Source of the DNA: Candidatus Falkowbacteria bacterium
GTDB taxonomy: Bacteria > Patescibacteriota > Patescibacteriia > Patescibacteriales > Patescibacteriaceae
DNA: 64,000 bases
Assembly: GCA_026396835.1 (NCBI GenBank)
Contig: JAPLWA010000004.1
Location: forward strand, 62,001 to 126,000
Direction: 5' to 3'
Numbering within the stretch: position 1 is the first letter of the stretch; every line of letters begins with the position of its first letter. The notes beneath the pieces are model-generated. The model ran no database searches. It had not been told where the DNA came from and was given only the letters and a program-made list of their open reading frames with translations. A program made the translations under genes and the position numbers. Below, in pieces: positions 44,338 to 52,397 of the stretch.

Positions 44338-45540
44338 ATGACAATAAAAGAAAAACAAATATACGCTTTTATCTTAGCTACCGCAATTATTGTTGGTGGT
44401 TTGGTTGGTGGTTTCGCCGGCTTCTTTGCTGCTCAGTCAGTCACTACTAGTCAATCATTTTTTAAGAATGTTACTAGTTTAGTTGGTGATCAAAAAGTAA
44501 AATCAGAAGCTGAGGCTGATCCAGTTGTTAAAGTGGTTGAAAAATCTTCACCAGCTGTGGTTAGTATTATTGTTAGCAAAGACTTACCAAAAATTGACCA
44601 AGGTCAGTTACCTGATCTTTTTAAACAATTTTTTGGAAATAATCTTGGTACAGGAACAGGCGAAACACAAAAACAAGAAGTTGGCGGTGGTAGCGGTTTC
44701 ATTATTACAGGCGACGGTTTAATCGTGACAAACAAACACGTTGTCGCTGATGAAGTAGCTGAATATACCGTGCTATTAAATGATGGCAATAAATATCCAG
44801 CTAAAGTTTTAGCGCGTGATCCTTTAAATGATTTAGCGATTTTGAAAATTGAAGCAAAAGATTTACCAACCCTAGATTTTGGTAAAAGTGATGATTTAAA
44901 AGTTGGCCAAAAAGTAATTGCAATTGGAAATGCTTTAGGAGAATTTCGTAATACAGTTTCAACTGGTGTAATTTCCGGCTTAGCTCGTTCGATTACAGCT
45001 TCCAATGGAGCATTTAGCAGTGAAAAATTAGTTGGTTTAATTCAAACCGATGCTTCAATTAATCCAGGTAATTCAGGTGGACCATTGCTTGATACAGCTG
45101 GACGCGTAGTTGGCATAAACGTCGCCGTGGCTCAAGGCGCTCAGAACATTGGCTTTACTATTCCGATTGATCAGATTAAAGAAACGATTGAAGCTGTTAA
45201 GAAAGACGGGCGTTTAGTTAGAGCTTGGTTTGGTGTGCGTTATGTTGTTGTAACACCAGAAATAGCTAAAACCGATAACTTAGCTCATGATTACGGTGTG
45301 TTGGTTGTGCCTGGACAGAATCCTGAAGATTTAGCAGTTGTTCCTGGTTCGCCGGCTGATAAGTCTGGCCTTGAAGAAGGCGACATTATTCTAGAAATTG
45401 ATGGTAAACAGTTAAATCAAGATAATCCATTGTCCTTAGTAATTGCCAAACACAAGCCAGGTGATGTTATTAAACTCAAAATAGTTCACAAGGGCCGAGA
45501 AAAAGATACAACCATTGTTTTGGAAGAACTAAAACAATAA
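44338..45540 (+). CDS. HtrA/DegP-like serine protease with PDZ domain
   Basis: 400 residues. An N-terminal membrane anchor (about 10-32) is followed by a trypsin-like domain with triad His in VTNKHVVAD, Asp in NDLAILKIE and Ser in NPGNSGGPLL. One PDZ domain (GVLVVPG...SPADKSGLEEGDIILEID) ends the protein. It acts outside the cytoplasmic membrane in quality control of surface proteins. prfB starts 2 bases after the stop, so the two are probably cotranscribed. Confidence 0.95.
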   Translation: MTIKEKQIYAFILATAIIVGGLVGGFAGFFAAQSVTTSQSFFKNVTSLVGDQKVKSEAEADPVVKVVEKSSPAVVSIIVSKDLPKIDQGQLPDLFKQFFGNNLGTGTGETQKQEVGGGSGFIITGDGLIVTNKHVVADEVAEYTVLLNDGNKYPAKVLARDPLNDLAILKIEAKDLPTLDFGKSDDLKVGQKVIAIGNALGEFRNTVSTGVISGLARSITASNGAFSSEKLVGLIQTDASINPGNSGGPLLDTAGRVVGINVAVAQGAQNIGFTIPIDQIKETIEAVKKDGRLVRAWFGVRYVVVTPEIAKTDNLAHDYGVLVVPGQNPEDLAVVPGSPADKSGLEEGDIILEIDGKQLNQDNPLSLVIAKHKPGDVIKLKIVHKGREKDTTIVLEELKQ

Positions 45541-45541
45541 A

Positions 45542-46640
45542 ATGGAAAACTTACTAAAAAACATTGAAGAACTCCGGGAGCGAATTATCGCTACCTGGAG
45601 TTTACTTTGACCTAGATCGTAAAACAGCCAAAGCAGTTGAGTTGCGAACTTTAAGTTCGGAACCTAGTTTTTGGCAAGATCAGGCTAAAGCCGTAACAAT
45701 CGGTCGTCAGCTAGAAGCTTTAGAATCTGAAGTGAATGAATGGCAAAAATTGTTAGATGACACACGTCAACTTGAAGCTTTGGTTTCTTTGGCCATGAAA
45801 GAAGCTGATGACTCCTTGGGCGATGAACCAATTAAAACTTTACAAGTTCTACAAGAGCGTTTTGCTAAGTTAGAATTTTTTGTAATGTTTGCCGGTAAGT
45901 ATGATGAAAAAAATGCTATTCTTTCAATTCACGCTGGAACTGGCGGCGTCGATGCACAAGATTGGACAGAAATGTTAGAGCGAATGTTTATTCGTATGGC
46001 TGAAAGGCATGATTGGAAAGTAGAAGTAATTGATCGTTTAGTCGGTAATGAAGCTGGTATAAAAAGCGTGTCTTTAAGTATCACTGGCCATTATGCATAT
46101 GGCTATTTGAAAAGCGAAGCTGGTGTTCATCGTTTAGTTCGTATTTCACCCTTTGACAGTGAAGGCATGCGTCATACATCTTTTGCTTTAGTAGAAGTTT
46201 TACCTGAGTTAGATGAAGACGATGATTTAATAATTAAACCAGAAGATTTAGAAATAGATTTTTTCCGCTCCTCTGGTCCTGGTGGTCAAAACGTCAACAA
46301 AACTTCAAGCGCCGTTCGTTTAACACATAAACCAAGTGGCATTGTTGTTGCTTGCCAAAGTGAAAGATCGCAACATCAGAATAGGGAATTGGCTATGAAA
46401 ATGCTGCGTGGTAAATTAATTGCCATGCGTCAATCTGAGCGCGACGAGACCAATGCCGAAATTAAAGGAAAACACGAGAAAGCGGCTTGGGGAAAACAAA
46501 TTAGATCTTATGTTTTACAACCATATCAATTAGTGAAAGATCATCGCACTAACTATGAAACAACAGATGTTAATTCTGTCTTGGATGGTAAAATCGATGA
46601 ATTTATTGAAGCTTATTTGAGAAATAAAGTTAAAAACTAA
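45542..46640 (+). CDS. prfB: Peptide chain release factor 2 (programmed +1 frameshift)
   Basis: Frame 0 starts at ATG 45542 and reads 22 codons to CTT followed by the in-frame TGA at 45608. Translation continues in +1 from GAC at 45609 and ends at 46640, giving 365 residues. The GGQ loop is RSSGPGGQNVNKTSSAVRL. RF2 recognises UAA and UGA, so low RF2 favours frameshifting and restores its own level. Without the frameshift only a 22-residue peptide is made. The HtrA gene lies 2 bases upstream and a terminator follows. Confidence 0.95.
45597..45611 (+). other. RF2 +1 programmed frameshift site
   Basis: GGAG (internal Shine-Dalgarno) lies 4 bases before CTT TGA C. Slippage of tRNA-Leu on CUUU moves the ribosome to the GAC codon. 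This is the conserved bacterial prfB signal. Confidence 0.95.
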
Positions 46641-46668
46641 AATTTTAAAATTCTTAGCATAAACATCT

Positions 46669-46703
46669 TAACAACCTATGTTATAAAGCAGGGTTGTTTT
46701 TTT
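46669..46703 (+). terminator. Terminator of prfB
   Basis: AACAACC pairs with GGGTTGTT, followed by T residues. Confidence 0.75.
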
Positions 46704-46708
46704 ATCTA

Positions 46709-46737
46709 TTGACAAAATAATAAATAAACTGGATAAT
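46709..46737 (+). promoter_or_regulatory. Promoter of the 46808 gene
   Basis: TTGACA, a 17-base spacer and GATAAT. The transcript would begin with a 5'-terminal hairpin TTATGAG/CTCATAA (46744-46763). Confidence 0.7.
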
Positions 46738-46807
46738 TATATGTTATGAGAATAAGCTCATAATAAAAGTTGGTGCTAAAAGTACCTTGAAAAAGAAAGG
46801 AATCGTC

Positions 46808-47500
46808 ATGTCAGAAATAATACGTAACAATAAGTATTCTGTCGCAGTCGGTCAGTATCTTACAATCGATGGTCAAATCGATGCTATTCGGGAGAAACTT
46901 CGTCTTGGTTATAGAAATAAAGGTTCGCGTTGTCCTCTTGATCCTGATTTAGTGATTGATGCGCTTCAGAATATTATAGAAGGTAAGTTCTCCATTAACA
47001 ATGAAATTCTAAAATTATTATGTGCTAATGAAATTATTACGATCGATGCTGTCTACGGGAACCAAACATTTAAAATTATTGCAGAAGATATTTTTAAAGG
47101 AGGTATTTCATATTGCTTCGAAGAATGGAGTATTTTGCTAGATAGAGTTAGTAAAGCTACAGAGAAAACCCCAGTACAAATTACCAAGCTGGTTGCCGAC
47201 AGTTCTTTGCATACTATATTTAATTCATTATCAAAATCAAAGGATTTAGAAAAGCTCTGTTTAACTCAATCTCAAATCAGAAATTTTTGCTTAAAGTATA
47301 AAAAGAGATTTTGGCAGGACAATTCCTCAGTATTTTTCTTGTTTATGGAAAACAAACAGTATTTTGTAGCACATGTATCTTCAACATTTTTTGGATTACA
47401 TGTTAATGTACAAGGCATTCTTTTTGAACATGTCTGGAAAGCAAAAGATAACTGTATAATAGTAACGCCAAAGAAAATTTACAAAGAAGATAAATATTAG
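46808..47500 (+). CDS. Hypothetical protein, unknown function
   Basis: 230 residues from ATG 46808, seven bases after the Shine-Dalgarno sequence AAAGG; a TTG at 46787 is rejected. Soluble, mixed alpha/beta, with no signal peptide. The first half is helical (DGQIDAIREKLRLGY, LDPDLVIDALQNIIEGKF). The last 60 residues look beta-rich (SVFFLFMENKQYFVAHVSST). No family is recognised. Complete transcription unit with promoter, 5' hairpin and terminator, resembling the accessory genes at 58-63 kb in layout. Confidence 0.65.
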   Translation: MSEIIRNNKYSVAVGQYLTIDGQIDAIREKLRLGYRNKGSRCPLDPDLVIDALQNIIEGKFSINNEILKLLCANEIITIDAVYGNQTFKIIAEDIFKGGISYCFEEWSILLDRVSKATEKTPVQITKLVADSSLHTIFNSLSKSKDLEKLCLTQSQIRNFCLKYKKRFWQDNSSVFFLFMENKQYFVAHVSSTFFGLHVNVQGILFEHVWKAKDNCIIVTPKKIYKEDKY

Positions 47501-47511
47501 TTTTAAAATTT

Positions 47512-47549
47512 ATCCCCCGGTCTCGTTGTCTGAGTTAGGGGGATTTTTT
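47512..47549 (+). terminator. Terminator of the 46808 gene
   Basis: ATCCCCC pairs with GGGGGAT, followed by T residues. Confidence 0.8.
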
Positions 47550-47559
47550 ATTTGCTCTA

Positions 47560-47618
47560 CCATCAGCCCCTCTTCATCCGCCGAATCGGCGGATGAAGAG
47601 GGATGGGGGCGGAGTGCG
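47560..47618. repeat. R2-related hairpin repeat
   Basis: CAGCCCCTCTTCATCCGCCG pairs with CGGCGGATGAAGAGGGATGG, a nearly perfect hairpin whose outer bases match the ends of R2. Confidence 0.6.
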
Positions 47619-47678
47619 AGAAATTTGAATTTAAGATTGTTATTTTATATAATAAAATAACAATTTAAGTTAATTTTC

Positions 47679-49190
47679 ATGGAGGGAGAATATAAACCAA
47701 AAGGAGGGTGGTTTATTAAGTTTTGCCTCGGCTTTATCGCCGGGGTGGCTTTGTATCCATTAATAAAAGAAAACTTAACTTATTTATTAGTATTTGTAAT
47801 TTTAATATTCATAGCTTCATTGCTTTACTTTTATGTAAATAAAAAGTTATTAGTTATAGTAAGTCTAATTTGTTTTGTTTTAGGTTTTATAATTGGTTGT
47901 TGGCGCTTTGAAAATAATATTCATTATCCAACTAAACTAGATATTGATTATTATCTTGATCAAACAGTGAATTTTTCAGGAGAAATAATTTCCGAGCCAA
48001 AAACTAAAAATAAGACACTTGAATTAGATGTTAGAGCTGACAAATTTATAAATGGCGATCTGCTTATAGGAGTTGTTCGCTTAAGAACCAATCTTTATCC
48101 AGCTTTTTCTTATGGCGATAAGGTTAGTGTTAAATGTCGCTTGCAGGCTCCGGAAAATACTGAGTTTAATTATCAAAGATATTTAGCGCGCTATGATATT
48201 TATAGTTTATGTTTCAATGCTAGATTAAATAAATTAAGTCCGGCGTCCAACAACTTATTTGTATATTTATTAAATTTCAAACAAAAAATACTAAGCCTAA
48301 TAGAAGTAAATATTGGTGAACCAGAATCATCTTTGGTTGGTCCAATTTTATTTGGGGGTAGTGAAGAAATTGATGATGATATTGTTACTATTTTTCGTCG
48401 TACTGGTTTAACGCATATTATGGCCGTATCTGGCTTTAATGTTGGTATCTTGGCTCTTGGTTTAGCTTATGTATTATTTGCTTTTAGTTTGAGCAGAAAA
48501 ACAGTCTTTATTTTAACGGTTATCATTGTTGTGACTTATGTTTTTATTGTTGGCTTACCAGCCTCAGCTGTGCGCGCTGGTATCATGAGTCTTCTAACTT
48601 TATATGCTCTGCTCATCGGACGGCCGCTGCGTTTTATAAATATTATTGTTTTGACCGCTGCCAGCACATTATTTATTAACCCACTTTTATTATCAGCTGA
48701 TATTGGTTGGCAATTATCGTTTTTAGCGCTCTTAGGTTTAATTTATTATCAGCCAATTTTAAAACAGGGGATGGAGAAAGTATTTTTTAATAAACTCGTT
48801 TGGTTAGTAGAAATTTTAGCTGCCACAATAGCCGCACAGATTGCGACCATACCTATAACGCTTTATAATTTCGGTCAGGTTTCAGTTATCTCACCTTTAG
48901 CAAATATTTTAGTTGTTGGTTTAATTCCGTTTTTTACGGCCGTGACTATTATTGCTTTGCCCTTGGCGTATTTGGTCCCAATGATTGGCAACATTGTTTT
49001 TCTGCCATCGTATTTTATTGCTAAATATATTATTACTGTCGTTAAGTTTGCCGCGAGTTTTTCTTGGGCTACACTTGGTTCAAATAAGGTTTCTTTAAAT
49101 GCCATGATTTTATTATATGTTTTATTAGTTTCGATTGTATTGATAAATAATTTTTACAAGGCAAGAAGCTTAAAGAACAGTAACCGTTGA
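47679..49190 (+). CDS. comEC: ComEC/Rec2-like DNA uptake channel, without hydrolase domain
   Basis: 503 residues. Three N-terminal membrane helices, an OB-like DUF4131 segment (about 85-180; VNFSGEIISEPKTKNKTLEL), and the competence domain with the signature GLTHIMAVSGFNVGILALGL and PASAVRAGIMSLLTLYALLI. It forms the inner-membrane channel for single-stranded DNA import. The C-terminal metallo-beta-lactamase domain of full-length ComEC is absent. With the prepilins this supports natural competence as an inference. The Met start at 47679 has GGAGGGAG nearby. Confidence 0.88.
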   Translation: MEGEYKPKGGWFIKFCLGFIAGVALYPLIKENLTYLLVFVILIFIASLLYFYVNKKLLVIVSLICFVLGFIIGCWRFENNIHYPTKLDIDYYLDQTVNFSGEIISEPKTKNKTLELDVRADKFINGDLLIGVVRLRTNLYPAFSYGDKVSVKCRLQAPENTEFNYQRYLARYDIYSLCFNARLNKLSPASNNLFVYLLNFKQKILSLIEVNIGEPESSLVGPILFGGSEEIDDDIVTIFRRTGLTHIMAVSGFNVGILALGLAYVLFAFSLSRKTVFILTVIIVVTYVFIVGLPASAVRAGIMSLLTLYALLIGRPLRFINIIVLTAASTLFINPLLLSADIGWQLSFLALLGLIYYQPILKQGMEKVFFNKLVWLVEILAATIAAQIATIPITLYNFGQVSVISPLANILVVGLIPFFTAVTIIALPLAYLVPMIGNIVFLPSYFIAKYIITVVKFAASFSWATLGSNKVSLNAMILLYVLLVSIVLINNFYKARSLKNSNR

Positions 49191-49215
49191 CAAAAAGTAG
49201 ATTTAATGTTTATAT
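49187..49215 (+). promoter_or_regulatory. Promoter of the small-peptide operon
   Basis: TTGACA overlaps the comEC stop codon; a 17-base spacer and TTATAT follow. Confidence 0.55.
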
Positions 49216-49269
49216 TTGATTTAACAGTGGTTCTTTTATAAACAATTATTTAATCGGAAGGAGATTAAA

Positions 49270-49407
49270 ATGAAAAATATTTTTAATCTAAAGCGATTAA
49301 AAATTAATAAATTACCTATCATTTTATTGGCCATAGTACTTAACTTACTCGCTTTTTGGCCAATAGTATGGAATATAGTAAAAATAATCATTAATTTTTT
49401 TAAGTAA
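49270..49407 (+). CDS. 45-residue single-pass membrane peptide
   Basis: An open frame with a near-perfect Shine-Dalgarno sequence GGAAGGAG ending 6 bases before the ATG. A basic N-terminus (MKNIFNLKRLKINK) precedes a hydrophobic helix to about residue 38. It is the first of three genes in a row with strong ribosome sites before a common terminator. No family is recognised. The topology resembles small toxin-like or regulatory membrane peptides, but nothing shows toxicity. Confidence 0.55.
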   Translation: MKNIFNLKRLKINKLPIILLAIVLNLLAFWPIVWNIVKIIINFFK

Positions 49408-49422
49408 AAGCAAGGGAGAGAA

Positions 49423-49575
49423 ATGAAGAAACTAAATAAAGCTGCAGCAATTGCCGTGGGTAGTTCAATCTTTGCCTGGGGTTTTATAATTTACGGTCTT
49501 TATAGCTTTGGCTGGCTTAGCTGGGTTCGTCCTTTAGGCAAGCTCGTTTTGGCTGGTCTCTCAGCATTAAGATAA
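49423..49575 (+). CDS. 50-residue membrane peptide
   Basis: Starts MKKLNKAAAIAVGSSIFAWG after the Shine-Dalgarno AAGGGAGAG. A hydrophobic helix rich in Gly, Trp and aromatic residues spans most of the peptide, with a basic patch WVRPLGK near the end. Cotranscribed with its neighbours. No family is recognised. Confidence 0.55.
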   Translation: MKKLNKAAAIAVGSSIFAWGFIIYGLYSFGWLSWVRPLGKLVLAGLSALR

Positions 49576-49597
49576 ACGATAAAAGAAAGGGGATGTT

Positions 49598-49888
49598 TTG
49601 ATTTATAGTATTATGGCCTTTAAGGGGAATTCGCCGACTCTAGAAATCATGCAATCGCAAAAGGTTGACGTTGGAATATTTTCATATTCATACAAAGAAA
49701 GCCACATTTTTATTAAAAAAGAAGGAAGCAAGGATCTTTTGAAGTTAATTAAAGCTATCATTGATGTTCCGATGTATTTTAAAGAAAATGTTGATGGATT
49801 AGTTTGTTTTGAAGCTAAAGAGGCATTCCCTTATTTAATAAGGTGCCTTGAAAAAAATTCAAGCTTCACTGTTATAGAAGAATTTTAA
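49598..49888 (+). CDS. Hypothetical 96-residue protein
   Basis: The best start is TTG 49598, placed 5 bases after the Shine-Dalgarno AAGGGG; the ATG at 49613 lies too far from it. Soluble with alternating strands and helices (VDVGIFSYSYKESHIFIKKE, LLKLIKAIIDVPMYF), suggesting a small alpha/beta domain. No family is recognised. Third gene of the small operon, followed by a terminator. Confidence 0.55.
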   Translation: MIYSIMAFKGNSPTLEIMQSQKVDVGIFSYSYKESHIFIKKEGSKDLLKLIKAIIDVPMYFKENVDGLVCFEAKEAFPYLIRCLEKNSSFTVIEEF

Positions 49889-49898
49889 GAGTCAGCAA

Positions 49899-49936
49899 AA
49901 GAGCCTGTTGTTCTATCGCAGGCTCTTCTTTTTTTT
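49899..49936 (+). terminator. Terminator of the small-peptide operon
   Basis: AAGAGCCTG pairs with CAGGCTCTT, followed by a long T run. Confidence 0.9.
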
Positions 49937-49996
49937 ACTTAAATCGACAGGCAGCTTAACATTTGTTATGATTAAAAAATAATATGTAAATTGTAT

Positions 49997-50239
49997 ATGC
50001 CTGAATCAATTGAAAATATAGCTCAAAATAATATAGCAGAGGAGTCAATGGTAGAAAAATTATTGGCGACTAAAGAGCGTTTGGCTTCTGATTTGGTTGA
50101 CGTAGAATCTAAGCTAGAAAATACTGAACTTGAAATGGAATATAAAAATTTCTATTATATAAAACGCGATAATCTTAGAAATGTTTTAGTAGAAATAGAT
50201 AAGAGTATAGTTGAGTTTAAGGCGACTGAAGTTGCTTAG
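49997..50239 (+). CDS. Small acidic coiled-coil protein
   Basis: 80 residues from ATG 49997; a TTG two codons upstream is also open. After a short polar start, the rest is a long charged helix with heptad spacing (VEKLLATKERLASDLVDVES, LENTELEME, LRNVLVEIDKSIVEF), consistent with a helical hairpin. No membrane segment, no known family. Confidence 0.55.
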   Translation: MPESIENIAQNNIAEESMVEKLLATKERLASDLVDVESKLENTELEMEYKNFYYIKRDNLRNVLVEIDKSIVEFKATEVA

Positions 50240-50246
50240 GGAAATA

Positions 50247-50288
50247 AAAAAAGTAGAGGCACGGCTAGCGTGTCTCTATTTTTTTTTA
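50247..50288. terminator. Bidirectional terminator before hisS
   Basis: TAGAGGCACG pairs with CGTGTCTCTA, with A and T runs on the two sides. It serves the 49997 gene and the converging hisS. Confidence 0.85.
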
Positions 50289-50293
50289 TTTAT

Positions 50294-51595
50294 TTAAATC
50301 ATTTTCTTAACCGTTGCTGTTGCTTTGCTGAGTGGGATTGTTATTTGTTTGCCGCTTTTCATGTTTTTAATGGTGATTGATTTTTTCTTGACTTCATCTT
50401 CGCCAATCAAAATCGCTAGAGGAATCTTTAATTTATCAACATAAGATAATTGTTTACCAGCTTTAGCAAAGGCCGGGTAAACAAAAGCATTGATATTGGC
50501 TTGGTTTAGAGTTGCGGCGACGTTCAAGCAATAATTAGCAACTTCTTTAGAGAAGGGAATAATCAAGGCCTTAGCTGGGCTAGCTGAACCAGTGCTTAAT
50601 CTATCTTTAATAGCGCTAAATAATCGAGAGATTCCGATTGAAATACCAACGCCCGATAGGTTTTCTTTACTGTAATGGCTAACTAAGTTGTCATAACGAC
50701 CGCCGCCACCAACACTACCAATTTCAGGATTTTTACTTAAAGTTGTTTCAAAAACTACGCCAGTATAATAATCAAGACCGCGAGCAATCTTTAAATCAAG
50801 CACAAAATCCTTAGCCTTTAGTCCGCTAGTTAGTAGGTATTGATTAAGTTCTTTAAGATCAGCTAAAGCTTTTTCAAAATCAGTATGTTTAATAGCTAAG
50901 CTGTCTAATTTTTCTAAAACCTTTTTAGCTTCTCCGTTAATATTAACAAACTCAAAAATTTCTTTAATATCATTTTGCTTTAAGCCAGCTTCAATTAATT
51001 CTTCTTCAACTGCTTTGGCTGGTTTTTTGTTTAACTTATCAATGGCGCGTAAGACAGCGCTGGTAAAAGAAGATAACTTTTTATTAGCCAGGAACCCGCC
51101 TAGTAAGCCGCGGTGACTAATATTGAAAATAGTATCAGTTAGGCCAAGGTTAATAAAAGCCTCATGCGCAGTCAATAAAACATCAGCGTCAGCTAAAGTG
51201 TCGTTACTGCCAATAATATCGATGTCGCATTGATAGAACTGTCTAAATCTTCCAGCTTGAGCTTTTTCAGCACGCCAAACTTCTTGAATTTGATAACGAC
51301 GAAATGGCATTGCTAATTCATGGTAATGTTCGGCGACATAGCGAGCCAGGGGAATAGTTAAGTCAAAGCGCATAGCCAAGTCATTGTCGCCCTTGTTAAA
51401 GCGATAAACTTGTTTAGCGGTTTCGCCGCCTTCTTTAGCTAATAATACGCTAGCTAATTCTAGAGCTGGTGTCTCAATTGGGGAATAGCCGTGTTTTTCA
51501 TAAGCTAGTCGAATAGCAGAAATCATGGCGTTAAAAGCCATCTGATCAGCTGGCAAAAACTCATTAAAACCACTAGGACGTTTTGGTGTAATCAT
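50294..51595 (-). CDS. hisS: Histidyl-tRNA synthetase
   Basis: 433 residues. Class II synthetase. Visible are the N-terminal KRPSGFNEFLPADQMAFN, motif 2 region FRRYQIQEVWRAEKAQAGRF with FYQCDIDIIG, the histidine-binding ARGLDYYTGVVFE and motif 3 GVGISIGISRLF. A C-terminal anticodon domain follows. Length is normal. A near-consensus minus-strand promoter ends 9 bases before the ATG, so the mRNA should be almost leaderless. Confidence 0.97.
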   Translation of the reverse strand: MITPKRPSGFNEFLPADQMAFNAMISAIRLAYEKHGYSPIETPALELASVLLAKEGGETAKQVYRFNKGDNDLAMRFDLTIPLARYVAEHYHELAMPFRRYQIQEVWRAEKAQAGRFRQFYQCDIDIIGSNDTLADADVLLTAHEAFINLGLTDTIFNISHRGLLGGFLANKKLSSFTSAVLRAIDKLNKKPAKAVEEELIEAGLKQNDIKEIFEFVNINGEAKKVLEKLDSLAIKHTDFEKALADLKELNQYLLTSGLKAKDFVLDLKIARGLDYYTGVVFETTLSKNPEIGSVGGGGRYDNLVSHYSKENLSGVGISIGISRLFSAIKDRLSTGSASPAKALIIPFSKEVANYCLNVAATLNQANINAFVYPAFAKAGKQLSYVDKLKIPLAILIGEDEVKKKSITIKNMKSGKQITIPLSKATATVKKMI

Positions 51596-51603
51596 ATGGC
51601 TTT

Positions 51604-51632
51604 ATTATATAGCAAAAACAAGGTCTAGACAA
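51604..51632 (-). promoter_or_regulatory. Promoter of hisS
   Basis: On the minus strand TTGTCT, a 17-base spacer and TATAAT, nine bases before ATG 51595. Confidence 0.75.
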
Positions 51633-52061
51633 CGAGTCTTATTTTAGCCTAATTGGAAAGATTGTTTTAATAATGATCTCTAATTAAAATAATTTTAAAA
51701 ATATTTTTTATTTTTTATGATAAAATATTTTCTTTTATAAACAAAAAATAATTTTCTGTTTTAAAAAAATAAATTAAATAAACATGAATTAGTGATAATT
51801 ATTTTTTTTAGCATTAGTAAAAAAATGTTAAAAAATTAATTTTCTTGTGGAAAACTGTTGATAACTTTTTCTTAACACTAGTTTAGTATATTGGTAGTTT
51901 TTTGATATTAATATTTATTTTTTTGTTAATTTTTTTGCTTTGTTTAATTTTATTAAAAAATAAGCCAATTTCGCAAAAAATCATAAAAATATTTTTTAAT
52001 TAGTATTTTTTTGTTAATTAATTTCAGTTTATACAAAAACTAAAAATGTTTGTATCTTTCA
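51633..52061. other. Gene-free AT-rich region with DnaA-box-like sequence
   Basis: About 430 bases of extremely AT-rich, T-run-dense sequence without a credible gene. At 51846-51867 it contains TTGTGGAAAACTGTTGATAACT, given here as two near-matches to the DnaA box: TGTGGAAAA and TGTTGATAA (complement TTATCAACA). It could be a replication origin or simply a spacer between divergent genes. Confidence 0.3.
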
Positions 52062-52090
52062 TTGTTTAGTTACTGTATTATTGGTATAAT
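52062..52090 (+). promoter_or_regulatory. Promoter of the lysine-rich mini-protein
   Basis: TTGTTT, a 17-base spacer and TATAAT with an upstream TGG (extended -10). The leader holds a small hairpin GCGAG/CTCGC (52119-52132). Confidence 0.8.
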
Positions 52091-52162
52091 TAATAGTAAG
52101 AAATGATAACACAATCAAGCGAGATTACTCGCAAGATCATTTCTACGAAAGGGGGTGACATT

Positions 52163-52288
52163 ATGCCTGCTAAGAAAAAAGCCAAGAAGACAGTTAAAAA
52201 GGCTGTCAAGAAAGTAGCTAAGAAGAAAACAGTTAAAAAGGCTGTTAAGAAAGTTGCTAAGAAAAAAGCTACCAAAAAGAAGAAATAG
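52163..52288 (+). CDS. Lysine-rich histone-H1-like mini-protein
   Basis: 41 residues, 23 of them lysine, the rest mainly Ala, Val and Thr. The unit TVKKAVKKVAKKK occurs twice exactly, reflecting a 39-base tandem repeat in the DNA. The start at ATG 52163 is set by a strong Shine-Dalgarno AAAGGGGGTG; the longer frame from 52103 is rejected. It resembles the tails of bacterial H1-like proteins and should bind DNA or RNA, a role inferred from composition only. Strong promoter and terminator suggest high expression. Confidence 0.75.
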   Translation: MPAKKKAKKTVKKAVKKVAKKKTVKKAVKKVAKKKATKKKK

Positions 52289-52303
52289 TTTTTAATTTGG
52301 AAC

Positions 52304-52331
52304 AAAAACCCTGCCTTTGGGCGGGGTTTTT
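52304..52331 (+). terminator. Terminator of the lysine-rich gene
   Basis: AAAAACCCTGCC pairs with GGGCGGGGTTTTT. Confidence 0.85.
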
Positions 52332-52346
52332 GTATTAGTAGAATAA

Positions 52347-52375
52347 TGGACTTTTTAGCCCTGCTTAGATATACT
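52347..52375 (+). promoter_or_regulatory. Promoter of tyrS
   Basis: TGGACT, a 17-base spacer and TATACT; the ATG is 23 bases downstream. Confidence 0.5.
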
Positions 52376-52397
52376 GAAAATATCTAATTTTTAAAAT

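Noticed and set aside
52090-52305. Minus-strand hydrophobic frame opposite the lysine-rich gene
   Set aside because: It is the mirror of AAG/AAA repeats and gives a repetitive Phe/Leu sequence without promoter or ribosome site.
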